DNA from: Pegoplata infirma
Lineage: Eukaryota; Arthropoda; Insecta; Diptera; Anthomyiidae
Direction of reading: 5' to 3'
DNA: 64,000 nucleotides
NCBI GenBank assembly: GCA_963921195.1
Contig: OY992536.1
Location: forward strand, 230,056,023 to 230,120,022
The notes under the pieces were generated by a model. It searched no databases and was not told the DNA's origin. It saw nothing but the letters and a program-made list of their open reading frames with translations. A program made the position numbers and the translations under genes. The first letter of the stretch is position 1; every line of letters begins with the position of its first letter. Shown piece by piece: positions 21,499 to 32,440 of the stretch.

Positions 21499-21999
21499 CA
21501 CTGAAAAAAAGACATAACTAAAATTAAGGAAAAAATGTCTTTGAAAATTTATCATGAATTTTCCTAAAAATTAGTAAAATTTAACTAAAAAATGAGAAAT
21601 TTTCTTAACTATGAGGAAAAAAGTTAAGTTCATTTGCTTATAAGTAGTTCATAGTTTTCTTTAAATAGAATTTTTAAATATTAGGAAAAAGAATCTTACT
21701 GCCAAAGAAATTTTCCACAAATCTAACGTATCTTTATTTTTAAGACATATTTCTTAAAAAAACAATTTAGTTCAAATTTAGTTAAAATTTACTAAAAAAA
21801 AACATCACCGTATTTCTCTTCTTTGAATTGAGGAAGTGTATTTTCAGAATTTAGTTAATAACTTCTAAGAATTTAGTAAATAACTTCTTAGAATTTAGTT
21901 AAAAATTCAAAATGGCGATATCTCGAAAACTAAGCGAGACAGAGCGAAACGAACGAAATTTTCAAAAGAAGGACTTAATCAACAAAATTTTTTTAACAT
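21499..21999. repeat. MITE-like repeat of 'aaatttagttaa' modules
   Basis: It opens CACTGAAAAAAAGACATAAC and contains sense and antisense 'ttcttaaaatttaactaaatt' phrases up to about 21905. It then gives way to CGATATCTCGAAAACTAAGC. A related CACTGAAAAAAATATATGAC start occurs at 49085. The right terminus is not clear. Confidence 0.4.
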
Positions 22000-22052
22000 A
22001 TTGGTGGATATAAAAGATTCGGCACAGTCGAATTTAACACTCTCACTTGTTT
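22000..22052 (-). mobile_element. HLE-A terminus only
   Basis: GATTCGGCACAGTCGAATTT followed by AACACTCTCACTTGT is the hairpin end of HLE-A. Nothing else of the element remains. Confidence 0.65.
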
Positions 22053-23604
22053 TTGTGCTTCCAGAGCGATTTTTTTTAGAACCGTCATGATTTTCTGCTT
22101 GGGAAGACATATTAAATAGAATAGCTAATAAAATACCGGAATATTTTGTTACCAATAGAGAACACATACTTACATAAAAAAAAATTATAAATTTAAATAA
22201 TATAAAAGAAGTGTAGAGATAGAAAAAAATAAAAAATAAAATAAGCATGGTTTTGTTAAAAAGGTAAATTTGTCTTCTATTTATTATTATTTTGTTTTTT
22301 AATTTTCACACTCTACACAAAAAATGTTGTGGTACTACAAAAAACACAAAAGTGAGTGAGAAACAAATTAAAAAACAAAAAAATAAAAATAAATAAAATC
22401 AAAAATATAATAAAACAAATATGTGTTTAACTCTTTCTTTTTTTCAAGTCTAAAAGAATTTACTGGCAGTCGTGCGTTTTTGAGAACATTAATATATTTT
22501 GATGGAAACGGTAGTATGTGTTTGATATTTTTTTTTTTTTGTTAATCACCATATGGTGTATTGTTTTATATTTATTTATATTTATCGATAATTTTTTCTT
22601 ATCACTAAAACTGTTTTATGTACTAAAAAAGATAATAGAGAAGGTTATGGTGAACATGCATTTGTTTGAGTGAGTTCAATTATAATGTTTTTACACTGTG
22701 CAACAGAGATATAATCCAGCAGATTAGCTGTAAACAGCTGATGACTTATTTTTAAATCAAAGCCGCCGGCGATATCAAACGGCTTAAAATGCATGGTGTC
22801 TAAGTCTATCGTATTTTATTTTTATGTTAAAAACATTGACAACTGGAGACGCATAGTTGAAATTGACATTTGATGGTGCTGCCATCTATTGAAATTTGAA
22901 GTATTTCTTTCTGGTGTTATTAAGTAGGCGCTTGTTAGCCGAGCCTCTGCCTTAATTTAGCAACAGCTTTCGCGACCCTTAATATATATGCAGCTTCTTT
23001 CTATGCTGTGCAACACTATTATACAGGGTGTAAAAAAATATAGTTTTTCGAAATAATTAATTATTTATTTCTAATCAGAGCCTTTAAATAATTGATTCAA
23101 TAAGTCGAGGTTGCTGACTTAACTATCGCAAAAATTTATTTTTATGTCCTCCACTTACAAAGACTGTCTCCTCAGACGGCAGTGGAATTTTCGATCACTT
23201 CCACCTCTCGATAAATGTCAACACATTCATTTATTGTGGTCTTTGCACTAAAGTCTAACTTTTGATCGGTATTTATATTAATATTTTATATTTACTCCCA
23301 CAAATAGGGCGGCACAAATAAATTACTGTTGTTAATCTCCTGGGTCCTGCGTTCAGTTGTGTATAAAAAAAAACCTGTAATAATGGAGTTTTTCAGAGGT
23401 TCTTGAATGGGTTCTTTTTTTGGGGTGGGGTTTGGGGAGTATTTGAGGGACACATTGCCCCTCGCAACCCTCACAATAAATGTTAAAAGACTATTTTATG
23501 ATTTTTACACTTACTTGATGCAATTCTAACATTATTTAAATTAATATTTTATATTGACGCCCACAAAAGGGGCCTGCTATGATTACACAAAAGAAAAAGA
23601 AGTC
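22053..23604. other. Unassigned mixed DNA, no gene supported
   Basis: Bases 22053-22690 are A/T-rich without structure. At 22694 ACACTGTGCAACAG repeats the FB4 terminus, and GCTGTGCAACACT recurs at 23004 in the same orientation, so a related repeat may lie between. A G-rich patch with GGGGTGGGGTTTGGGGAG at 23422-23439 has no open frame. The phrase 'ttaatattttatat' plus '-cccacaaa-ggg' occurs at 23278-23311 and 23541-23573. The 60-89-codon frames have no recognisable motif. Confidence 0.4.
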
Positions 23605-24028
23605 GTTAAATACGAACTGAATAATATACGTTTGAAACTAGAGACTAAATTTAGTAAAACTGCATTAACAGTTTTTCATTCAAAGTTTCAAAGTTTTAGA
23701 GAATTAAATTTTGTAAAATATTTTTTAAATATTTGTAATTATCCTAGGATGCCACTAGTGATGGCAAATGAAAGAGGAGAATCTCCCCTAAATTTTCTAT
23801 TTTATTATTTTGACATATCTGAAAAATGAGGTAAGTTACATCCTTTCCAAACTTTATCCTTCAATATCATTCAACATTTTCAACAAAATGTTTTTATAAA
23901 GTTTTCAAAGGACATTATTCAAATCCTTTTTCTTGATATGGGTACAAAAAACGGAAAAATTAGGGTAGATCCTCCTGTTTTATTTCCCATCACTAGTGGT
24001 ATCCTAGGACAATAATAAATATTAAAAA
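23605..24028. mobile_element. FB5 foldback, copy 1
   Basis: The stretch matches 62135-62540: 'gaactgaataatatacgtttgaaactaga', CCTAGGATGCCACTAGTGAT and GGCAAATGAAAGAGGA, with the inverted return 'cccatcactagtggtatcctagga' near 23985. The outer right arm is missing. The 91-codon frame at 23554 spans the left arm and is not a gene, since its counterpart at 62 kb has stops. Confidence 0.6.
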
Positions 24029-24116
24029 AAATTGGGGTCGTAGATCGAGATTTCAATGCGTTACATACTGAATGACAAAGTGAGTATTCCCCCATACTGC
24101 GGTTGGAGAGTAAAAT
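24029..24116 (+). mobile_element. HLE-A end fragment
   Basis: 'ggggtcgtagatcgagatttcaatgcgttacatactgaatgacaaagtgag' and CCCCATACTGCGGTTGGAGA are the last 85 bp of HLE-A. It directly abuts FB5, which suggests FB5 inserted into this copy. Confidence 0.65.
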
Positions 24117-24128
24117 ATATTAATATAT

Positions 24129-24709
24129 AACAAGTGTGTGAGTTAAATTCGGCTGTGCCGAATCTTTTATACACTCCAACACGTTAAAAAAAAACAGTGG
24201 CGTATTTTTTTTTGCTGGGGGGGGGGGGAGGTTCGGTGGTGGGAGACAACCTTCCTGGATCCACCTACTAGACTTTGAACTTCTTCTGAGATAAAAAATG
24301 TTTCGTTTGCTAAGCAAAAGTACAAAAAAATCTATTAGTTTAGTTTAGTTTAGTTCTGAAAGGGGGAACTTTTTCCCTCGTGGTCCGATTTTGCCCATCT
24401 CCGAACTTAACCAGCCTATGACCATTAGACATATTCATGCCAAATTTCAGGAGTCTAGCTCTTTTATTTTGGACTGTATCGTGTCCTCCACAGACGGACG
24501 GACAGACAGACGGACAGACGGACGGACAGACGGACGGACAGATGGACGGACAGACGGACGGACAGACGGACATCGCTAGAATGTCTTAGAATCGATCACT
24601 GATCAATAATACATATACGTTATGGGGTCCCGGACCGAAATTTCGATGCGTTACACACGGAATGACAAAGTGAGTATACCCCCATACCGTGGTTGGAGGG
24701 TATAAAAAC
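24129..24709 (+). mobile_element. HLE-A Helitron-like element, complete
   Basis: The copy runs from AACAAGTGTGTGAGTTAAAT, through the perfect hairpin ATTCGGCTGTGCCGAAT and TTTTATACACTCCAAC, to GTGGTTGGAGGGTATAAAAA. It includes a poly-G run near 24218, the 'gggaactttttccctcgtgg' block and a (GACG)/(GACA)n tract at 24490-24572 that produces proline- and cysteine-rich (CPSV) or aspartate/arginine-rich frames on the two strands. Those frames are not genes. Confidence 0.75.
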
Positions 24710-24819
24710 TTTTATTCCGGGACGTGTTACTAAAACTCGAAGATTTTAATTTTCGTCGAAATATAGTAGTGAGGCTCCCCAGATTCCTAATCAAAAGAGA
24801 CATTTACAGTGTTTGCAAC

Positions 24820-26930
24820 TTGATGTTAAAGTTGTTTTGGCCGAGCCGTGGTCAACAGTGATATTGTGCAGCGTAGTTGCCCGGAGCGGGCAGTCGAAAG
24901 TTGGACGGTGTAATGAGGTGCAGAGTTGCAGAGAGGGCAGGTGTCCAAAGCATCCAAGTCAACTCTGGCCAGGTAACTATTCAAGTACCTAGAGTAACCT
25001 GACCTGATTTAAGACAATGCCGTTGTCGCGGCTGGCTCTTTTCCGATTCGGAAAGCGGAGGACATTGTCCATCATCCTTCCTATGGACTCAGAGGCAATC
25101 TCGGAGTGAAGACGGGCCTGATCCACTTTTAGATTGCCAATCTGCACGTGGTTGGTGAGGTGACTTGCTGCCGATTTCTCGGAGCGTAGATCAAACCTTA
25201 CTTGGCTCACCTCCGGTGCCAACACGTACCTACGATGCTAGCATGGTTGGGGTGCTCAGTTATATACATATTACCCAAGCACGAATTGGCGGGTGAGAAG
25301 TAAGCAATAGCTCCGAACGGGCAGGATGTTGGCCTCCTCATGTAGAGTCTCTAAACTCTATATATGATTGTCTCTCAGCCATGTAGCTCGCCAAACATCT
25401 TTCGTAGGCATTTGGGAGTGTATAGTTTTATGGGTCTTGCAATAGCTTCGTGTCGCAGACCGTGTCCAAGGCCCTTGACAGATCGAGAGCAACCACTGTG
25501 GCACTCTTGTGCGGGCGCTTACTTTACTGTTAAGCCCTCTGTAGGGTTCTTCCCAACATTCTTCTTTGATTGTAACAAAAAGGTTTCTAATTATGTATAT
25601 TTTTAATAATTGTCAATTGGAAAATATAAAATTATTATTACGTTTTTCAATTTTGTACAATAAAGGAGTTTCTATTTTAAAAAAATCTATTTTTAAATCC
25701 AAATATGGCTGTCGTCATTTCGCACAGCGCAGACGTTCTGCTCCCAAGTTAATGGGATTCCCAGGTTTGGGAACCGGAATAATCTTCCCGAGCTTCCACA
25801 TATCTGGAATCTCCAAGCTGTTGACACACAGGCTAAAGGTTTTGGCCAACCCTTTCTCCCCCACGTGTTTGAGCATAATCGTTGCAAGACCAGCGGGATC
25901 TATTCCCAGACATTCTTTGATACACCTTCCGGATTGCTCTTTACATCTTCTGTCAGAGGTAGGGATAAAATCTTTCTTTGGATGCCTCTGTGGTCCCTGT
26001 TGTGTCTGAGCAAATGCTCTACAAACTCTCGGCTTAAGGCAGCACAGCACCTTTGGGTCAAGCGGCGTGGCCCTCTCGAAATTGAGTTTGGGTTTTCCGC
26101 TTCTACGGGAATTGGAAAGGTTCTTAATCATCGACCAGAGACATTTAGAAGCTGTATGCGACTCTTTAAGGTGCCGTAACCACAGGTCTTTGCAGTGAGC
26201 GGCGACTAGAGAATTAATCTCAATGCTCAGTTGCCTTAGAGTCCCCGCACAACAATGTCGGTGACGTTTTTTTCATACAAATTCGGCAAGAAAAAACGCT
26301 CGACCGAAAACCGCTTGAATAAAATAAATTTTATTTTTGTGTCGGTTTCTCTCTCTCTTCAAATTTTTGATATGAAAATGTTGCCACATTCTTATAAATA
26401 TTTCGATTATTTTCGATAAAGTAAACAAAAAAATGTGATCTCTAAAAAAAAAATATTTAAAATTCTAAAAAAACACAAAAAAAAAATAACATTAAATTAA
26501 ATAAGTGTCGAAAAAGTGAAAAATTGTGTAAATATCAACGAATGACTGAATTTCCCGTTGCCGCCTTTGTTTTGCGCCTATACTTTCTCATGGCCGAAAA
26601 CGTCAACCCCCCCGACATTGTTGTGCGGGGACTCTTTAAAGTGGTTCCACTGCATTTTTCCTGTCTTGTCTTTCTGCTAGACATCATGCCTCAGGCGCAT
26701 TTTAGCGCCATAATGCATAAGGACGCTTTCTGAAGCTTTCGAGGGAGAAGTCAATTGACCAAATTGTAGTTCCAACATATCCTTAAATTTAACTTAGTCC
26801 GATTTCCGAAAGTTCACAAAAGCCCGTTCTTCAGCAGATATTAAGTCCGAATTTTTTCTGTCTTAACGGTGATAAAGATGTGATCAGAGTTAAAATCGAT
26901 GTTGGCATGCAAGGTGGTGAAGACTAATTT
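24820..26930 (-). pseudogene. Dead Jockey-type non-LTR retrotransposon (LINE)
   Basis: Minus-strand remnants appear in the expected order. Near 26890-26855 the frame reads NIDFNSDHIFITV, the SDH signature of the apurinic-like endonuclease. A 138-codon frame at 26131-25715 contains DPAGLATIMLKH, LAKTFSLCVNSLEIPDMWK and GKIIPVPKPG, the RT fingers region. Near 25525-25465 ATVVALDLSRALDTV matches RT motif A with the usual F changed to L. About 25350-24830 encodes NSYLARVDLDALDTCPLC and NSAPHYTVQL, the cysteine/histidine-rich C-terminus. RT motifs B to E, including the YADD box, are absent, so there is an internal deletion near 25360. An A/T-rich insert lies at 25565-25715 and a MITE at 26238-26635. 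Frameshifts and stops show that it is inactive. Confidence 0.8.
26238..26635. mobile_element. MITE with 24-bp perfect TIRs, inside the LINE
   Basis: The first 24 bases, beginning AGAGTCCCCGCACAACAATG, are repeated exactly inverted at 26612-26635. Pairing continues imperfectly through TGACGTTTT. LINE coding sequence resumes on both sides, so the ends are reliable within a base or two. The duplication is ambiguous: TT, or TTA with one change. The superfamily is unassigned. The 69-codon plus frame at 26524 is mostly element sequence. Confidence 0.7.
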
Positions 26931-27674
26931 TTAATAAAAACGCTGTTTGTAGGTTTTGATTACAAAGCTGTCAAACATTGTTTTATAAGCTTTTTCACAA
27001 ATGTAATGTTAACTTAAGTGTATTTATTCATCATTTAAATATTTTTAATACGTGACGTTACCTTTTTTTTAATATTTTCCTTTCTAACCTCAACAGATGC
27101 CCGTTTAAAAGGTGTAAAACAATTCTTCCTAAGGTGAAATACGTTTCACACAAACAATTAACTACCATCCATCAAAGTCAACAAACTTTAATTGAATTTA
27201 TGATTGTAGGGTATTCATCAATAATACAAATGAAGTGGAATACTCATACGAGAAGAAACACGTTGAAAAAATACAACAAATTCTTTAAACAAAAAATCTT
27301 ATAATCAAAAGAAAAGAAAAAGAATTCATAAAAAATATGAAAAAAAAAAAATTACTAATGACAAAAATAAAACTAAAGAATGAGAATATAAAAAAATATA
27401 AAAACTTTAAATAATGGCAAAACAACTAAAAAGTATAAAAAATGGAATAAGAAAAAAGTCTTTAGCTCATTAATGTTGTGAGTGTAACTGTGCTGAGTAA
27501 GTGAGTGAGGTCGTTTGGTCGTCATATTTAATATGTTTGGTTATGAAAAGTGGCGATCAAAAAAAGAGCATAACTTGTGATTTTTAAATTTTTTATTAAA
27601 CTTGAGTTTTTTCCGTTAAAAGTGAGTGACTTTTCAATCACGATCACGCGGGCTCACGAAAAAAAACTTAAAAT
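26931..27674. other. Unassigned A/T-rich stretch ending in CTCACG-rich DNA
   Basis: No gene. From about 27620 the sequence has clustered TCACGATCACGCGGGCTCAC-like phrases that continue after FB6 at 28275-28370 and recur at 31130-31230. FB6 appears to have inserted into this repeat. Confidence 0.4.
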
Positions 27675-28264
27675 GGAAGTCTCCCTGGTGTCACCCTCCT
27701 ATCTTCATGAAATTTGGATATATTGTTAAGAACGAAAATTAATTCGACACGTATTTTTTTTTAGCGGCGCAAACTCATTTTTAGGGGGGTCGATTTGTAT
27801 GGGGGGAAATTGACCTTTTTCAGTTTTTTGCTATTTACGCCTATTTCCAAAAAAATAATAGAGGCATGTGTGGTATCAGATTAAAGGTATTAAAAATGCC
27901 TATCTTGTGGTGCTTACAACGGGACAAAGAAGTTAATATTTTTCGACTTATTAACAAAAATGTCCTAAAATTTTGGTATTTTACTCAATATGACGAAAAG
28001 TTGTGAATGTTTGGACACCTTCTTAGCACATGTAGATAGGTTTTCCAAAGACCTTTCATTTGGTATGTAACATGACTAGGTTTCTTTGCATAATATAGGA
28101 GATAAACGAAAAAAAGTGAAAAATGGCATTATCTTCCCCCCTCCTTTTTACCCCCTAAATATGAATTTGGGCCGCTAAAAAAAATACGTGTCCGTTTATT
28201 TTTTTTGCTCTACAAAATAAAACCGATTCCATAAAGATCCGCTGGTGACACTAGGGAGACTTCC
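27675..28264. mobile_element. FB6 foldback element
   Basis: Terminal GGAAGTCTCCCTGGTGTCAC pairs with GGTGACACTAGGGAGACTTC at the right. 'cgacacgtatttttttttagcggc' and its inverse 'gccgctaaaaaaaatacgtgtcc' lie at matching depth, as do AGGGGGGTCGATTTGTATGG and 'taccccctaaat'. No protein motif. A decayed terminus of the family (CGGAGACTTCCCCC) is at 32037-32050. Confidence 0.7.
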
Positions 28265-28689
28265 CTTGTTTGTCACTCGCGATCACGCACTATTTTTTTT
28301 TGTGCTCACGCTTACGCACGCTCATGTGAGTAGAAAAAAATTTAATCACACTCACGATGTTACGATCATATATGAATAGACTAGCACGCCCGCCGGAACT
28401 TCTTTACCGGTAATGTTAAATTCCGGATAATAAATCGATCAGGTTTGCCCTATCGATTTAAAAAAAAAAAAAAATCCCATATATAGTCTTTGTTTTATTT
28501 ACTTGTGGACGTAACAAAAAATAAGTTTGAGTGAAAAAAAATCCAGAAGGGAAAAATATGGAGTAAAAAAAAGTTAAAAACGAAAAATTTTAGTAAAAAA
28601 TATCATTCCATATTGTTCCCTGCTCTATTCCATTTTGTTCCCCGTTCTACTCTATTTTAATTTCAATTCCATCTCCTTCTTCTAAGATC
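28265..28689. repeat. CTCACG-rich repeat continuation and unassigned DNA
   Basis: TCGCGATCACGCAC and GCTCACGCTTACGCACGCTC (28276-28324) continue the repeat interrupted by FB6. The rest, with 'gttccctgctctattcc' phrases near 28615, is unassigned. Confidence 0.4.
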
Positions 28690-30382
28690 ATTATTACGGA
28701 ACAAAAAAAGTACCAAAAGTACACTTTATTACCCCCATTAGAAACGGGGTTTTCAAAAAGTACCTCTTCCAAAATGTTTTTTCTTCACCGAACGATCCTA
28801 TTATCCATATTTCAATTACCTAGGATCATTGTTTCAGCAAATATCAAAAGTACAAAAAGTGTACTTTTTATCCCCGTTAAGAAACGGAATTTCCAAAAAG
28901 TACTCTTCCCAATCTTTTTTTTTTTTCACCGAAGGATTTTACATTCCAAATTTCAAGTTTCTGTGACAATTATATCAGGAAATAATTAAGTATTTTTTTT
29001 TACCCCTTTTAACCCCTTAATTTTCCGAGAGGCGAACCTTTTCAAATTTCAAGTTTCTATGATTATTATTTCAGGAAATAACAAAGTACCAAAAAGTGTA
29101 CTTTCGGTACTTATAACAAAAGGTACTTTTTTCAGAAGGTACTTTTTATAAAAGGTACTTTTTGTAAAAGGTACTTTAAATAAAAGGTACTTTTTATAAA
29201 AGGTACTTTTTATAAAAGGTAATTTTTATAAAAGGTACTTTAAATAAAAGGTACTTTTTAGGAAAGGTACTTTTTATAAAAGGTATTTTTTATAAAAGGT
29301 ACTTTTTATAAAAGGTACTTTTTATAAAAGGTAATTTTTATAAAAGGTACTTTTTATAAAAGGTAATTTTTATAAAAGGTACTTTTTATAAAAGGTACTT
29401 TTTATAAAAGGTACTTTTTATAAAAGGTACTTTTTATAAAAGGTACTTTTTATAAAAGGTACTTTTTATAAAAGGTACTTTTTATAAAAGGTACTTTTTA
29501 TAAAAGGTACTTTTTATAAAAGGTACTTTTTATAAAAGGTACTTTTTATAAAAGGTACTTTTTATAAAAGGTGCTTTTTATAAAAGGTACTTTTTATAAA
29601 ACGTACTTTTTATAAAAGGTACTTTTCATAAAAGGTACTTTTTATAAAAGGTACATTTTAAAAAATATACATTTTATAAAAGGTACTTTTTATAAAAGGT
29701 ATTTTTTATAAAAGCTACTTTTCATAAAAGGTACTTTTTATAAAAGGTACTTTTTGTAAAAGGTATTTTTTATAAAGGGTACTTTTTATAAAAGGTACTA
29801 TTTATAAAAGATAATTTTTATAAAAGGATCTTTTTATAAAATGTACTTTTTATAAAAGGTACTTTTATAAAAAGTACTTTTAAAAGGTACTTTTATAAAA
29901 GGTACTTTTATAAAAGGTACTTTTATAAAAGGTACTTTTATAAAAGGTACTTTTATAAAAGGTACTGTTATAAAAGGTACTTTTATAAAAGGTACTTTTA
30001 TAAAAGGTAATTTTATAAAAGATACTTTTATAAAAGTTACTTGTATAAAAGGTACTTTTATAAAAGGTACTTTTATAAAAAGTACTTTTTATAAAGTGTA
30101 AAAGGTACAATAATTTCAGTAAATAAAAAAGTACAAAATTACACTTTTTTACCCAGCCTTGGTGAATCTTTTTTCCGGGAGGTGAACCTACATTGCAAAT
30201 TTTAAGTTTCTAGGACCATTATTTGAGGAAATGTTAAAGGTACCAAAAGTACAGTTTTTTACCCTTTTTACCCCCTTAGAATCAACATTGGCAAAAATCC
30301 AATCTTAGTGGACCAATATTCCGGGAGGTGAACATACATTCCAAATTTCAAGTCTCTATGGCCATTATTTAAGGAAATATAA
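28690..30382 (+). repeat. Degenerate long-period tandem repeat
   Basis: A unit of roughly 100-150 bp recurs: 'ccaaatttcaagtttctatgatcattatttcaggaaata', then AAAGTACCAAAAAGTGTAC, then 'ttacccctttttaccccctta' and 'ttttccgggaggtgaac'. Recognisable starts lie near 28810, 28946, 29042, 30195 and 30338. A short-period array has expanded between the third and fourth units. The 71-codon frame at 28774 is a shadow. Confidence 0.65.
29110..30100 (+). repeat. 16-bp then 15-bp minisatellite, GGTACTTTT(T)ATAAAA
   Basis: Bases of about 29115-29870 repeat GGTACTTTTTATAAAA with period 16. From about 29871 to 30095 one T is lost and the period becomes 15 (GGTACTTTTATAAAA). Because 15 is divisible by three, the second part is open on the minus strand and encodes a KSTFY pentapeptide repeat (29880-30110); this is a by-product, not evidence for a protein. 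Scattered single-base variants occur in both parts. Confidence 0.9.
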
Positions 30383-31005
30383 AGCGTATGAGTAATATTT
30401 ATGCAATTAATATTACTCATTCGCAACGTTAAAACAAGAAAATACAAGCAAATTACAAAATTGTTATGAAATTAAAAATTCAAATGCGATTTTCTCGAAA
30501 AAAACGACAAACGCGTGTCTGAATTTTTTTTTGTGTGGGTGGACAAACATCTAACCTTTTAAAAATAAAATTTAAAAAAAAAAGTGGCCCGATATTTGAT
30601 AAATTGACTTTTTAAAAAAATGGAAAATTTTAGACCGAGCTCTGAAAATTTTCCAAAAAAAAAAATTTTAATCGATAGCCCATACAAAACTATATAAGAA
30701 TGTAAATTTTTGAGATTGTGGTACATTCCGTTTTAATGTGATAAATATTTTATCAAGGTAACTCGCCACAAATTTGACCATTTTTCCAATATTTGACAAC
30801 GCCTTCCAAGCCCAGTTTTTGAAAATTAGAAAAACCAAAAACGCAATTTTCTTAGTTTCATAGAGCTATCCAAACAACCTATTCAGAAATTTACGAAAAC
30901 GCAATTTTCTTAGTTTCATAGTGCTATCCAAACAACCTATTCAGAAATTTACGGGACACTTGTTTTTCTGTAGCGGGACATTTGGTGTGGAATGCCTTAT
31001 ATAAA
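30383..31005 (+). mobile_element. FB3 foldback, solo right arm
   Basis: The sequence follows the right half of FB3 from AGCGTATGAGTAATATTTAT to the terminus GGGACATTTGGTGTGGAATG followed by CC, with high similarity to 10277-10830. No left arm precedes it, and it abuts the tandem repeat. A 58-bp segment starting ACGCAATTTTCTTAGTTTCA is duplicated in tandem at 30841-30956. Confidence 0.7.
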
Positions 31006-31570
31006 GATATATACATAAATATATAAAGATATACATGATTAGATCTAATCCATTTTTACACGGGAACCATTAAAAATTATGAAAACGTAACCGAACAAAA
31101 AAAAACGTGAAAAAAGTAAAATAACGATAAATTCACGCAAAAATTTAACTCACGCACACTCGCATGAGTAGAAAAAAATTTACTCAAGAATCAGGTGATT
31201 CACGTGATTTACGATAATCTCGTGATTGGTGCGCATCTCTAGTTAAAAGCTACCATCAAAGCACAATAAAAACGTAATTGGTGCTATTTTTTTGGTCAAT
31301 ACTGTATGTTGATTATATTCGGTACTGATGAACCGACTGAAATTGTCTGATGTGCGTAATAAATATGAGTGTTCATGCAGAGTATATAGATGCGACTACG
31401 TATACATATGAACGTGCATGTAAACAAGTATTTAGAACAAGAATCTTCGTCATCGTCATCTTCGCAATATTAAAAAGAAAGCGACAAGTTTTTACAAAAG
31501 TGAAAAAAAAAAAATAACTGGAATGTCTATGGAGGATGAAATAAAAATTAAAATGTATGTTTTTACAGAC
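31006..31570. other. CTCACG-rich repeat and unassigned DNA
   Basis: ACTCACGCACACTCGCATGA and 'ttcacgtgatttacgataatctcgtgattggtgcgcatctct' at 31149-31239 belong to the repeat seen near 27640 and 28300. The rest shows no gene. Confidence 0.4.
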
Positions 31571-31645
31571 TCAAAAGAAGTAAAAAATTAAATTCTACTG
31601 TGCCGACACCATGAATACTCTTCACAATACCCAAAATGTTTCGAA
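31571..31645 (+). mobile_element. HLE-C start fragment, decayed
   Basis: 'agaagtaaaaaattaaattctactgtgccgacaccatgaatactcttcacaatacccaaaatg' is a diverged version of the HLE-C start at 46001, including the hairpin zone and the GAATACCCTCC-like block. Confidence 0.5.
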
Positions 31646-32440
31646 TACAAATTAATTTTTTCCATTTGCTTTAAGATTTTTTTTTTTTTTAATCCCAAAA
31701 TTTCTTTCAAGATTTTTTATTTTTTTTTTTAAATCCCAAAATTTTTTTCCGTGAACCTTTTTATACAGTTTTAGATGAGCTTTCATTTTAACCTAATTTG
31801 AGCCATATCCGATCATTTTCACCAGTAGCGCCCTTCGATCAAAAATTTGAATTTTTGAAAAATTTTTACCAAAACTTTGGATTTTGAAAAATAAAAAAAA
31901 AAAAATTCATATACATTATTAATTTTGCTTGTTAAACACGTATATCAAAAAAAAATATAAAACTGATCAAACGGTTTTTGAGATATCGGCATTCATGAAA
32001 TATAAAATATTTCATGAAGATCGAAGGGTGGCGCTACGGAGACTTCCCCCTTTAGTTGGTTGTATTGAGGTTTATACCAAAATAAACCAAATCGAATTAA
32101 AAGACCTCAAATAGATTTTTTTTTGGATTTTCAACATAATTCAATATTAAAAAAAATAGTACACCATAACCTCAATATTCGCCCATCCATGGATTATATC
32201 GCTCCTTTACTTGTATAGTGTCACAAATCAAAATATTTGATTTTGCAGAAAACACGTTTAAAGTTTACTATTGAAACTGGTTTTTAATTGAAAAAGGCCG
32301 GTACATAGAAAATGTAATAATGGCGCGTACTCTTCTCAAACGGTGAGTTTTAAAGATATCAATACGAATTTTTGACACAATATAAAGCACGATATAACGA
32401 ATAATTCTGCATCAATAACTCAAAAAACGCATTTTTTGAC
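31646..32440. other. Old foldback remnants, no gene
   Basis: 'gtagcgcccttcgatc' at 31827-31842 pairs with 'gatcgaagggtggcgctac' at 32019-32037, and the latter leads into an FB6-like terminus, so a short foldback spans about 31800-32050. The recurrent phrase ACGGTTTTTGAGATATCGGC lies at 31971-31993. The 61-codon frame crosses this structure. Confidence 0.4.

Noticed and set aside
23554..23829. 91-codon protein
   Set aside because: It overlaps the FB5 arm; the matching copy at 62 kb does not keep the frame open.
24340..24579. Cysteine/proline-rich and aspartate/arginine-rich frames
   Set aside because: Translation of the (GACG)/(GTCC) tract of HLE-A.
25364..26179. Plus-strand frames of 80, 147 and 104 codons
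   Set aside because: They lie antisense to the LINE remnants on the minus strand and show no motif of their own.
29110..30100. CRISPR array
   Set aside because: Units are contiguous, without unique spacers, and the context is an insect genome.
29880..30110. Open frame encoding a KSTFY repeat protein
   Set aside because: It is produced by the 15-bp period of the minisatellite; the adjacent 16-bp part is not open.
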